NCBI RefSeq assembly: GCF_000507145.1
Contig: NZ_AYTO01000034.1
Location: 310,001 to 374,000, forward strand
Direction: 5' to 3'
Length of the DNA: 64,000 bases
DNA from: Bacillus tequilensis KCTC 13622
GTDB taxonomy: Bacteria > Bacillota > Bacilli > Bacillales > Bacillaceae
Shown: positions 57,779 to 64,000 of the stretch, piece by piece
How positions within the stretch are numbered: position 1 is the first letter of the stretch
Layout of the letters: every line of letters begins with the position of its first letter
Program-made: the position numbers and the translations under genes
Notes under the pieces: generated by a model
The model's database searches: none
Seen by the model: only the letters and a program-made list of their open reading frames with translations
What the model was told of the DNA's origin: nothing

Positions 57779-59509
57779 TTGTTAGCTGAACTATCGATTA
57801 AAAACTTTGCCATTATTGAGGAACTGACGGTTTCTTTTGAACGAGGGCTTACGGTATTAACAGGAGAAACCGGAGCCGGCAAATCCATTATCATAGACGC
57901 CATTTCTCTTTTAGTCGGCGGCCGCGGATCATCTGAATTTGTCAGATATGGAGAGGCAAAAGCCGAGCTTGAAGGGCTGTTTCTATTGGAGAGCGGCCAT
58001 CCCGTTTTTGGTGTATGCGCTGAGCAGGGAATCGACGTTTCAGACGAAATGATTGTCATGAGAAGGGATATCAGCACGAGCGGAAAAAGTGTTTGCCGTG
58101 TGAATGGCAAGCTTGTCACGATTGCCTCGCTAAGAGAGATCGGAAGGCTTTTATTAGATATTCACGGGCAGCACGATAACCAGCTGTTAATGGAGGACGA
58201 AAATCATCTCCAGCTTTTGGACAAGTTTGCCGGAATCGAAGTGGAAAGCGCACTCCAAGCGTATCAGGAAGGGTATCAGCGGTATATGAAGCTCCTTAAA
58301 AAGCTAAAGCAGCTTTCTGAAAGCGAACAGGAAATGGCCCATCGACTGGATCTGATTCAATTTCAGCTGGAAGAAATTGAATCGGCAAAGCTTGAGCTTA
58401 ATGAAGATGAACAGCTCCAAGAAGAACGCCAGCAAATTTCAAACTTTGAGAAGATCTATGAATCGCTGCAAAATGCATATAACGCGCTGCGCAGTGAGCA
58501 GGGCGGACTGGATTGGGTCGGAATGGCATCAGCGCAGCTTGAAGATATATCGGATATTAATGAACCGCTTAAAAAACTGTCCGAAAGTGTTTCGAATTCT
58601 TACTATCTTCTGGAAGACGCTACATTTCAGATGAGAAATATGCTGGATGAGCTTGAATATGATCCGGATAGGCTGAACTATATTGAAGCTCGTCTCAATG
58701 AGATGAAACAGCTGAAGCGAAAATACGGTGCAACTGTTGAGGACATTTTAGAATATGCTTCTAAGATTGAAGAAGAGATTGACCAAATAGAAAACAGGGA
58801 CAGCCATCTTCAAACTTTGAAGATGGAGCTTGACTCAGTCGGCAAAGATGTTGCAGTGGAAGCGGCAAATGTTTCGCAAATTCGGAAAGCATGGGCAAAA
58901 AAACTGGCTGATGAAATTCATCGGGAATTAAAAAGCCTGTACATGGAAAAATCAACGTTTGATACGGAGTTTAAGGTCAGAACAGCGTCTCACAATGAGG
59001 AGGCGCCGGTTGTAAACGGCCAGCCTGTTCAGCTGTCTGAACAAGGGATTGATTTGGTGAAGTTTTTAATTTCAACCAATACAGGCGAACCATTGAAATC
59101 TCTTTCGAAAGTTGCTTCCGGCGGAGAGCTGTCACGGGTCATGCTTGCCATAAAAAGCATTTTTTCTTCTCAGCAGGACGTGACATCGATTATTTTTGAT
59201 GAAGTCGATACCGGTGTAAGCGGCAGAGTCGCACAGGCAATCGCTGAGAAGATCCACAAAGTGTCAATAGGATCACAAGTGCTGTGTATTACACATTTGC
59301 CTCAGGTAGCGGCCATGGCAGATACGCATCTTTATATTGCGAAGGAATTAAAAGACGGCAGAACGACGACCCGTGTCAAGCCGCTTTCTCACCAGGAAAA
59401 GGTGGCGGAAATCGGGCGCATGATTGCCGGAGTCGAAGTGACAGACTTAACAAAACGCCATGCGAAAGAACTTTTAAAACAAGCGGATCAAGTCAAAACA
59501 ACAGGGTAA
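57779..59509 (+). CDS. recN: DNA repair protein RecN
   Basis: 576 residues from a TTG start with AAGAGGTG 9 bases upstream. SMC-like: Walker A GETGAGKSII near residue 30, QDVTSIIFDEVDTGVSG (Walker B) near the C-terminus, ABC signature KVASGGELSRVMLA, and two central coiled coils (about 160-220 and 290-360). Recruits to double-strand breaks and promotes end processing. A terminator starts within the stop. Confidence 0.97.
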   Translation: MLAELSIKNFAIIEELTVSFERGLTVLTGETGAGKSIIIDAISLLVGGRGSSEFVRYGEAKAELEGLFLLESGHPVFGVCAEQGIDVSDEMIVMRRDISTSGKSVCRVNGKLVTIASLREIGRLLLDIHGQHDNQLLMEDENHLQLLDKFAGIEVESALQAYQEGYQRYMKLLKKLKQLSESEQEMAHRLDLIQFQLEEIESAKLELNEDEQLQEERQQISNFEKIYESLQNAYNALRSEQGGLDWVGMASAQLEDISDINEPLKKLSESVSNSYYLLEDATFQMRNMLDELEYDPDRLNYIEARLNEMKQLKRKYGATVEDILEYASKIEEEIDQIENRDSHLQTLKMELDSVGKDVAVEAANVSQIRKAWAKKLADEIHRELKSLYMEKSTFDTEFKVRTASHNEEAPVVNGQPVQLSEQGIDLVKFLISTNTGEPLKSLSKVASGGELSRVMLAIKSIFSSQQDVTSIIFDEVDTGVSGRVAQAIAEKIHKVSIGSQVLCITHLPQVAAMADTHLYIAKELKDGRTTTRVKPLSHQEKVAEIGRMIAGVEVTDLTKRHAKELLKQADQVKTTG

Positions 59510-59538
59510 GCTGCGCGAGAAGCGCAGCTTATTTTTTT
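59508..59538 (+). terminator. Terminator of recN
   Basis: AAGCTGCGC and GCGCAGCTT, 5-base loop, then ATTTTTTT. The gap to spoIVB (140 bases) has no sure promoter; a GTATA/TATGA pair at 59560-59590 could be the sporulation promoter but is weak. Confidence 0.93.
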
Positions 59539-59681
59539 CGCACACATCCATTCGTTCATCAGTATATCCAATGTTTTTCTTTATATGACAGTTATAAATA
59601 AGCCGTCGGAAGGCAAAATTAAATGATGTAGCAGCAAGTCAAAGAAGGTGTGGGATAGGAGCGAGGAGAGTGAAGTAGTGA

Positions 59682-60962
59682 ATGCCCGATAACATCAGAA
59701 AAGCAGTAGGTTTAATTCTCCTTGTTTCGTTATTAAGTGTAGGTTTATGCAAACCGCTAAAAGAGTATTTACTGATTCCAACGCAAATGAGAGTATTTGA
59801 AACGCAAACACAAGCGATTGAAACGGGTTTATCAGTAGACGCTCATGCACAAGAATCGTCAGAAGCGTTTACAGTTAAGAAAGACCCGCATGAAATCAAG
59901 GTGACAGGCAAAAAATCAGGGAAGTCTGAATTAGTATATGATTTAGCCGGATTTCCCATTAAAAAAACAAAAGTGCAAGTTCTTCCTGATTTAAAGGTCA
60001 TACCCGGCGGACAATCAATCGGTGTAAAACTTCATTCCGTCGGTGTTCTCGTCGTCGGATTTCACCAAATCAATACAAGTGAAGGTAAGAAATCTCCGGG
60101 CGAAACGGCCGGTATTCAAGCAGGCGACATCATTATCGAGATGAATGGACAGAAAATTGAAAAAATGAATGATGTTGCCCCATTTATCCAGAAAGCCGGT
60201 AAAACTGGGGAATCGTTAGACTTGCTGATTAAACGTGAGAAACAGAAAATCAAAACAAAGCTCATTCCGGAAAAAGATGAAGCTGAAGGCAAGTACAGAA
60301 TTGGTTTATACATCAGGGATTCTGCCGCTGGCATCGGCACCATGACCTTTTATGAACCAAAAACAAAAAAATACGGAGCACTTGGCCACGTGATTTCCGA
60401 TATGGACACAAAGAAACCAATCGTAGTGGAGAATGGAGAAATCGTTAAATCCACTGTAACATCCATTGAAAAAGGGACAGGCGGAAATCCGGGAGAAAAA
60501 CTGGCGCGATTTTCCTCAGAACGCAAAACGATCGGCGATATAAACAGAAACAGCCCATTTGGCATTTTCGGCACACTGCATCAGCCGATTCAAAACAACA
60601 TTTCAGATCGAGCATTGCCGGTTGCGTTTTCTACTGAAGTCAAAAAAGGGCCTGCTGAAATTTTAACGGTCATTGATGACGACAAGGTAGAAAAATTTGA
60701 TATAGAAATCGTCAGCACAACGCCGCAAAAATTCCCTGCGACAAAAGGAATGGTTTTAAAAATAACTGATCCAAGGCTGTTGAAAGAAACAGGCGGGATC
60801 GTACAGGGAATGAGCGGAAGTCCGATCATTCAAAATGGAAAAGTGATCGGCGCTGTCACCCATGTATTTGTAAATGATCCGACAAGCGGCTATGGCGTTC
60901 ATATTGAATGGATGCTGTCAGAAGCGGGAATCGATATTTACGGAAAAGAAAAAGCAAGCTGA
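59682..60962 (+). CDS. spoIVB: Sporulation serine peptidase SpoIVB
   Basis: 426 residues. N-terminal membrane segment (about 8-26), PDZ domain (about 125-200: [13 protein letters not shown] and [19 protein letters not shown]) and SA-clan peptidase domain with the catalytic Ser378 in GMSGSPII; His in GHVISD. Made in the forespore under sigma-G, it is secreted into the intermembrane space and cleaves SpoIVFA, so that pro-sigma-K is processed. Start has GGAGCGAGGAGAG upstream. Located just before spo0A, as in all Bacillus. Confidence 0.96.
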   Translation: MPDNIRKAVGLILLVSLLSVGLCKPLKEYLLIPTQMRVFETQTQAIETGLSVDAHAQESSEAFTVKKDPHEIKVTGKKSGKSELVYDLAGFPIKKTKVQVLPDLKVIPGGQSIGVKLHSVGVLVVGFHQINTSEGKKSPGETAGIQAGDIIIEMNGQKIEKMNDVAPFIQKAGKTGESLDLLIKREKQKIKTKLIPEKDEAEGKYRIGLYIRDSAAGIGTMTFYEPKTKKYGALGHVISDMDTKKPIVVENGEIVKSTVTSIEKGTGGNPGEKLARFSSERKTIGDINRNSPFGIFGTLHQPIQNNISDRALPVAFSTEVKKGPAEILTVIDDDKVEKFDIEIVSTTPQKFPATKGMVLKITDPRLLKETGGIVQGMSGSPIIQNGKVIGAVTHVFVNDPTSGYGVHIEWMLSEAGIDIYGKEKAS

Positions 60963-60988
60963 CTGCCGGAATTTCCGGCAGTTTTTTT
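60963..60988 (+). terminator. Terminator of spoIVB
   Basis: CTGCCGGAA and TTCCGGCAG (2-base loop), then T7. Insulates spo0A from spoIVB. Confidence 0.92.
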
Positions 60989-61001
60989 GTTTTGATCCCT
61001 C

Positions 61002-61185
61002 TTCACTTCTCAGAATACATACGGTAAAATATACAAAAGAAGATTTTTCGACAAATTCACGTTTCCTTGTTTGTCAAATTTCATTTTTAGTCGAAAAACA
61101 GAGAAAAACATAGAATAACAAAGATATGCCACTAATATTGGTGATAATGATTTTTTTTAGAGGGTATATAGCGGTTTTGTCGAAT
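61002..61185 (+). promoter_or_regulatory. spo0A control region: Pv, Ps and Spo0A boxes
   Basis: Vegetative promoter Pv: TTCACT (61002-61007) and TAAAAT (61025-61030), 17-bp spacer. Sporulation promoter Ps of sigma-H type: AGGGTAT (61161-61167) and GAAT (61182-61185), 14-bp spacer. Spo0A boxes (TGTCGAA): a reverse perfect copy at 61047-61053, TGTCAAA at 61072-61078, AGTCGAA at 61089-61095 and a perfect copy at 61178-61184, which overlaps the Ps -10. This explains the auto-regulated promoter switch. The interval 60989-61238 has no gene. Confidence 0.85.
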
Positions 61186-61238
61186 GTAAACATGTAGCAA
61201 GGGTGAATCCTGTTAACTACATTTGGGGAGGAAGAAAC

Positions 61239-62042
61239 GTGGAGAAAATTAAAGTTTGTGTTGCTGATGATAATCGAGAGCTGGTAAGCCTGTTGAGTGA
61301 ATATATAGAAGGACAGGAAGACATGGAAGTGATCGGTGTTGCCTATAACGGACAGGAGTGCCTGTCGTTGTTTAAAGAAAAAGATCCCGATGTGCTCGTA
61401 TTAGATATTATTATGCCGCATTTAGACGGACTTGCGGTTTTAGAGAGGCTAAGGGAATCAGATCTTAAGAAACAGCCGAATGTCATTATGCTGACAGCCT
61501 TTGGGCAGGAAGATGTCACGAAAAAGGCCGTCGATTTAGGCGCGTCCTACTTTATTCTCAAACCGTTTGATATGGAAAACCTTGTCGGACATATCCGCCA
61601 GGTCAGCGGAAATGCCAGCAGTGTGACGCATCGTGCGCCATCATCCCAAAGCAGCATTATACGCAGCAGCCAGCCTGAACCAAAGAAGAAAAATCTCGAT
61701 GCGAGCATCACAAGCATTATCCATGAAATCGGAGTCCCAGCACATATTAAAGGTTATCTCTATTTACGCGAAGCAATCTCAATGGTATACAATGACATCG
61801 AATTGCTCGGCAGCATTACAAAAGTCCTCTATCCAGACATTGCCAAAAAATTCAACACAACTGCAAGCCGTGTAGAAAGAGCGATTCGCCATGCGATTGA
61901 AGTGGCATGGAGCAGAGGAAACATTGATTCCATCTCCTCACTGTTCGGTTATACCGTCAGCATGACAAAAGCTAAGCCGACCAACAGCGAGTTTATTGCG
62001 ATGGTTGCGGATAAGCTGAGATTAGAGCATAAGGCTTCTTAA
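61239..62042 (+). CDS. spo0A: Master sporulation response regulator Spo0A
   Basis: 267 residues from a GTG at 61239 behind GGGGAGGAAGAAAC; the longer in-frame start at 61203 is upstream of that ribosome site. Receiver domain (1-123) with acidic Asp10, Asp11 and phosphorylation site Asp56 ([10 protein letters not shown]), Thr84 region (MLTAFGQ) and Lys106 (ILKPFD), then a linker and the Spo0A-specific C-terminal DNA-binding domain (about 150-267: [15 protein letters not shown] and [15 protein letters not shown]). Receives phosphate through the phosphorelay and sets sporulation, biofilm and competence choice. Own box sites are present before it. Confidence 0.99.
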   Translation: MEKIKVCVADDNRELVSLLSEYIEGQEDMEVIGVAYNGQECLSLFKEKDPDVLVLDIIMPHLDGLAVLERLRESDLKKQPNVIMLTAFGQEDVTKKAVDLGASYFILKPFDMENLVGHIRQVSGNASSVTHRAPSSQSSIIRSSQPEPKKKNLDASITSIIHEIGVPAHIKGYLYLREAISMVYNDIELLGSITKVLYPDIAKKFNTTASRVERAIRHAIEVAWSRGNIDSISSLFGYTVSMTKAKPTNSEFIAMVADKLRLEHKAS

Positions 62043-62071
62043 GCGTGAACATATGAAGTGATAATTAAATC

Positions 62072-62125
62072 AAACGTCTTTTATTTATTGGTTTGCACTG
62101 ATAAATAGGAGGCGTTTTGTTTTTG
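62072..62125 (+). terminator. Terminator of spo0A
   Basis: AAACGTC and GGCGTTT with an inner TATTTAT/ATAAATA stem, then TTTTT. Long and somewhat imperfect. Confidence 0.7.
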
Positions 62126-62185
62126 CGGACATTTGTTATGATAGGTGTGGAATGAAAAATTTATTTTCCGTAAGGAGCGATGCTT

Positions 62186-62365
62186 GTGTTTGAAAAGTAT
62201 GGATTGGTGATTGCACTATTTATTCTTGCGCTTTGCGTCAATTCGAACATCATGACAGAATCACGAATACTCGGCATGTTTATCGACTTTATCTCATTTA
62301 CGGTCATGGTTTCATGTGTCCTCGCTGCTTGGAGAATCAAAACCAAACAATCAGAATCAAATTGA
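62186..62365 (+). CDS. Hypothetical two-helix membrane protein
   Basis: 59 residues from a GTG at 62186, favoured because GGAG is 8 bases away (the ATG at 62180 is too close to it). Two hydrophobic segments (about 5-22 and 34-53) and a short polar tail (WRIKTKQSESN). I do not recognise it. It stands between spo0A and yqiG with its own promoter-like region (TATGAT near 62134). Could be a membrane micro-protein; no homologue comes to mind. Confidence 0.6.
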   Translation: MFEKYGLVIALFILALCVNSNIMTESRILGMFIDFISFTVMVSCVLAAWRIKTKQSESN

Positions 62366-62422
62366 AACCTTCCTCCTCTAAAATCGTAAGTAAGGTGTAT
62401 TTTATTTAAAGGAGACGTATGA

Positions 62423-62536
62423 ATGAAAAAGAAAAAAACAAGAAAGCGTGATGGGCTTTTCCTAGACTTTCTTTTCGAAGCGGGTGGGGAACTCATACTT
62501 TTATTGTTTAGATGTGTACATAAACTATTTATATAA
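62423..62536 (+). CDS. Hypothetical small basic-hydrophobic peptide
   Basis: 37 residues, start ATG with AAAGGAGACG six bases before. Begins with a Lys/Arg cluster (MKKKKTRKRDG), then an amphipathic/hydrophobic region (FLDFLFEAGGELILLLFR) and ends CVHKLFI. The ribosome site is strong; the frame starting at 62419 closes after 10 codons. Followed at once by a terminator, so it appears to be a genuine transcription unit end. Function unknown. Confidence 0.5.
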   Translation: MKKKKTRKRDGLFLDFLFEAGGELILLLFRCVHKLFI

Positions 62537-62542
62537 AGGGAA

Positions 62543-62576
62543 AAAAGACTGCCGAATCCGTTTCGGCAGTCTTTAT
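62543..62576. terminator. Bidirectional terminator between the small ORF and yqiG
   Basis: AAAGACTGCCGAA and TTCGGCAGTCTTT, 5-base loop, with A run at left and TATATAT to the right. Confidence 0.92.
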
Positions 62577-62579
62577 ATA

Positions 62580-63698
62580 TTAGTCTTTATAAGGCACCCA
62601 GCCAGACGTGTTTACAATCGCTTGCCACAGCGGTTCAGGCAAGTGATATTTTTCTTTATCTGTGCCTTTGATCACTGTTTCGATTTGTTTTTCCCGGCCA
62701 TCTTTTACTTTTACAGCCCAGTCAGGGTCAACTAAAATTTCGCGTCCCATAGCGACTAGCGGAATGCCGTTTTCGATCACAGCCAGTGCGTCATCTGCAG
62801 AATGAATGGAACCGACAGCGATCAGCGGCACTTTGTTTCCGACACGTTCTTTCAATAAATCCATGCGTGTGCGAGTTGGATCTGCGCCGCGGCGCGCTTT
62901 TGAGTTCACATCCATCAGTGAGATATGAAGGTAATCCAATTCTTTATCCCCTAAAGCGTCAACAAGCGTAAAGGTTTCAGTCATTGTCAATCCTGGTGTC
63001 TCAGGTTCTTCAGGAGACAGACGGTAGCCGACTAAGAATGCACCCTTCGCATGTTCTGCAATGGCTTTTTTGACTTCATCGACAATAGCAAGCGGGAAGG
63101 CTAATCGTTTTTCGTCGCTTCCTCCCCAGCGATCTGTGCGTTGATTGGTTTTCGGAGAATAAAACTGCTGAATCAAATAGCCGTTTGCACCGTGAATTTC
63201 AACACCGTCAAAGCCGGCTTCAATAGCGCGTCTTGTTGCTTCTCCAAATGCCTTTACAATGTTTTCCGTTTCCTCTTCTGTTAAGGCGCGGGCGATTTTC
63301 TTGCCGTTATCAAACACGTCACTTGGTGCTACAACATCTTGTTGTGGGACGAGCTCAGGCGGGCATTCAATGCCGCCGTGATGAATTTGCACAACTGCTT
63401 TAGCGCCTTGTGCCTGAATGGCTTGTGCTAATTTTTTCAAACCTGAAATGTTGGAATCATCATGGATGGCCGGCTGTCCGGGAAAAGCTTTTCCGTCAGG
63501 TGTGACATTTGCGCATGCTGTAATCACCATTCCCATCTCTTTTGAGCGGGGAATGATATAGTCAAGCTCTGCATCAGATATCGAGCCGTCATCATTAGAT
63601 GAATAATGAGTCATGGGTGCTACTGTGATCCGGTTGTCGATTGTAACGCCGCTTTTAAACGTAAACGGTTCAAAGAGCGGTTTATACTTAGGGTTCAT
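62580..63698 (-). CDS. yqiG: Old-yellow-enzyme-type NADH-dependent flavin oxidoreductase YqiG
   Basis: 372 residues. FMN TIM barrel: N-terminal DNRITVAPMTHYSSND, middle GFDGVEIHGANGYLIQQFYSPKTNQRTDRWGG (the last part is the OYE signature) and VAMGREILVDPDW. Catalytic Tyr/His pair H-N type: VQIHHGG and VEIHGANGYL. Reduces activated alkenes or nitro compounds using NAD(P)H. AAAGAAGATGATGAA upstream on the minus strand. Standing alone; substrate unknown. By synteny with B. subtilis, the gene following spo0A is yqiG. Confidence 0.92.
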   Translation of the reverse strand: MNPKYKPLFEPFTFKSGVTIDNRITVAPMTHYSSNDDGSISDAELDYIIPRSKEMGMVITACANVTPDGKAFPGQPAIHDDSNISGLKKLAQAIQAQGAKAVVQIHHGGIECPPELVPQQDVVAPSDVFDNGKKIARALTEEETENIVKAFGEATRRAIEAGFDGVEIHGANGYLIQQFYSPKTNQRTDRWGGSDEKRLAFPLAIVDEVKKAIAEHAKGAFLVGYRLSPEEPETPGLTMTETFTLVDALGDKELDYLHISLMDVNSKARRGADPTRTRMDLLKERVGNKVPLIAVGSIHSADDALAVIENGIPLVAMGREILVDPDWAVKVKDGREKQIETVIKGTDKEKYHLPEPLWQAIVNTSGWVPYKD

Positions 63699-63769
63699 TT
63701 CATCATCTTCTTTCGTTAGATTCGCACATATTCTAGCCTATATGTAAAAATTAATGCAAATGATCTGCT

Positions 63770-63904
63770 TCACCGGCTGAATATCTTGAGTACAGAGTGA
63801 TGTTTTCTTCGCTCTTTTTCAGGAGCTTTGTAGCCGCCGCTGATTTGGTGGCCAATGGTGCAAGTGATGACCGCTGCAGCGAGCAGCAGAACGAATTTTT
63901 TCAT
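63770..63904 (-). CDS. Putative small exported peptide
   Basis: 44 residues. Start ATG preceded by AGAAAGAAGTTACAGCC (AAAGAAG, moderate ribosome site). A Sec-like signal (MKKFVLLLAAAVITC) leads into a short polar, basic tail (APEKERRKHH) and ends IFSR. The 66-base gap to the yqiG start on the same strand would let it be co-transcribed with yqiG or have its own promoter. It looks like a small secreted or signalling-type pre-peptide, but no motif shows this for sure. The rest, 63905-64000, contains no clear gene. Confidence 0.5.
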   Translation of the reverse strand: MKKFVLLLAAAVITCTIGHQISGGYKAPEKERRKHHSVLKIFSR

Positions 63905-64000
63905 GGCTGTAACTTCTTTCTGTAAAGTGAATATCCTTTAAAAGGTTACGCCTCGCTGATTCAGCCGTCAAACGATTTGCTCGCATATTCCTCACATTTT

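Noticed and set aside
62419-62451. 10-codon ORF starting at 62419
   Set aside because: Too short and sharing the ribosome site of the longer 37-codon frame that starts at 62423.

Overview
The window is a colinear, gene-dense stretch of core chromosome from a member of the Bacillus subtilis group (low-GC, endospore-forming Firmicute). The evidence is gene order and protein content: pst, glcK, comG, tapA-sipW-tasA, sinIR, gcvT-PA-PB, mntR, spoIIIA, accBC, dxs, ahrC, recN, spoIVB and spo0A occur in the order I know from B. subtilis. Proteins recalled from strain 168 look nearly identical, with scattered substitutions and small length differences (GluP, AccB, YqhP), so a sister strain or subspecies is more likely than 168 itself. 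I see no prophage, IS element, CRISPR array or horizontally acquired island.

Layout. 1-2.7 kb: end of the phosphate ABC transporter operon (pstC partial, pstA, pstBA, pstBB). 2.7-15.9 kb: small envelope and metabolic genes (yqzCD, yqgLM, rpmGA, 5-formyl-THF cyclo-ligase, rhomboid protease gluP, glucokinase, an LTA-synthase paralogue, an M14 peptidase, a lipoprotein, a metallo-hydrolase), ending with the sigma-B-type stress regulator mgsR and a tRNA-Gln. 16-19.4 kb: stressosome paralogue rsbRD, a CBS/DUF21 protein and a CorA-type transporter. 19.4-24.2 kb: a decayed CBS-domain pseudogene, then the ComK-controlled comG competence pseudopilus operon. 24.2-27.7 kb: the tapA-sipW-tasA biofilm-fibre operon and its repressor/antirepressor pair sinR/sinI. 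27.8-30.3 kb: yqhG-yqhH (SNF2 helicase pair). 30.4-34.7 kb: a tandem glycine riboswitch and the glycine-cleavage operon. 34.7-42.4 kb: rhodanese, octanoyltransferase, manganese regulator, patatin, membrane proteins, aroQ, papB and efp. 42.4-47.8 kb: the sigma-E-type spoIIIA operon. 47.8-59.5 kb: acetyl-CoA carboxylase subunits, nusB, folD, exonuclease VII, isoprenoid genes ispA and dxs, yqxC, ahrC and recN. 59.6-62.1 kb: spoIVB and the sporulation master regulator spo0A. The right end holds small unknown genes and the flavin oxidoreductase yqiG.

How it fits together. The window concentrates post-exponential decision genes: competence (comG), matrix (tapA operon, sinIR) and sporulation (spoIIIA, spoIVB, spo0A). 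The control sites linking them can be read directly: ComK boxes before comG, a SinR palindrome at the tapA promoter, a Spo0A box before sinI, a sigma-E promoter before spoIIIAA, and two promoters plus several Spo0A boxes before spo0A. Housekeeping genes fill the remainder.

I did not find a convincing wholly new system. The most worthwhile oddities are comGF, whose pilin-like N-terminus lies upstream of any AUG/GUG/UUG codon; the CBS pseudogene next to the comG promoter; AroQ with Phe where type II dehydroquinases carry the catalytic Tyr; a GCAA-loop hairpin between sipW and tasA; a short upstream ORF before dxs; and several unannotated-looking short peptides near the right end.
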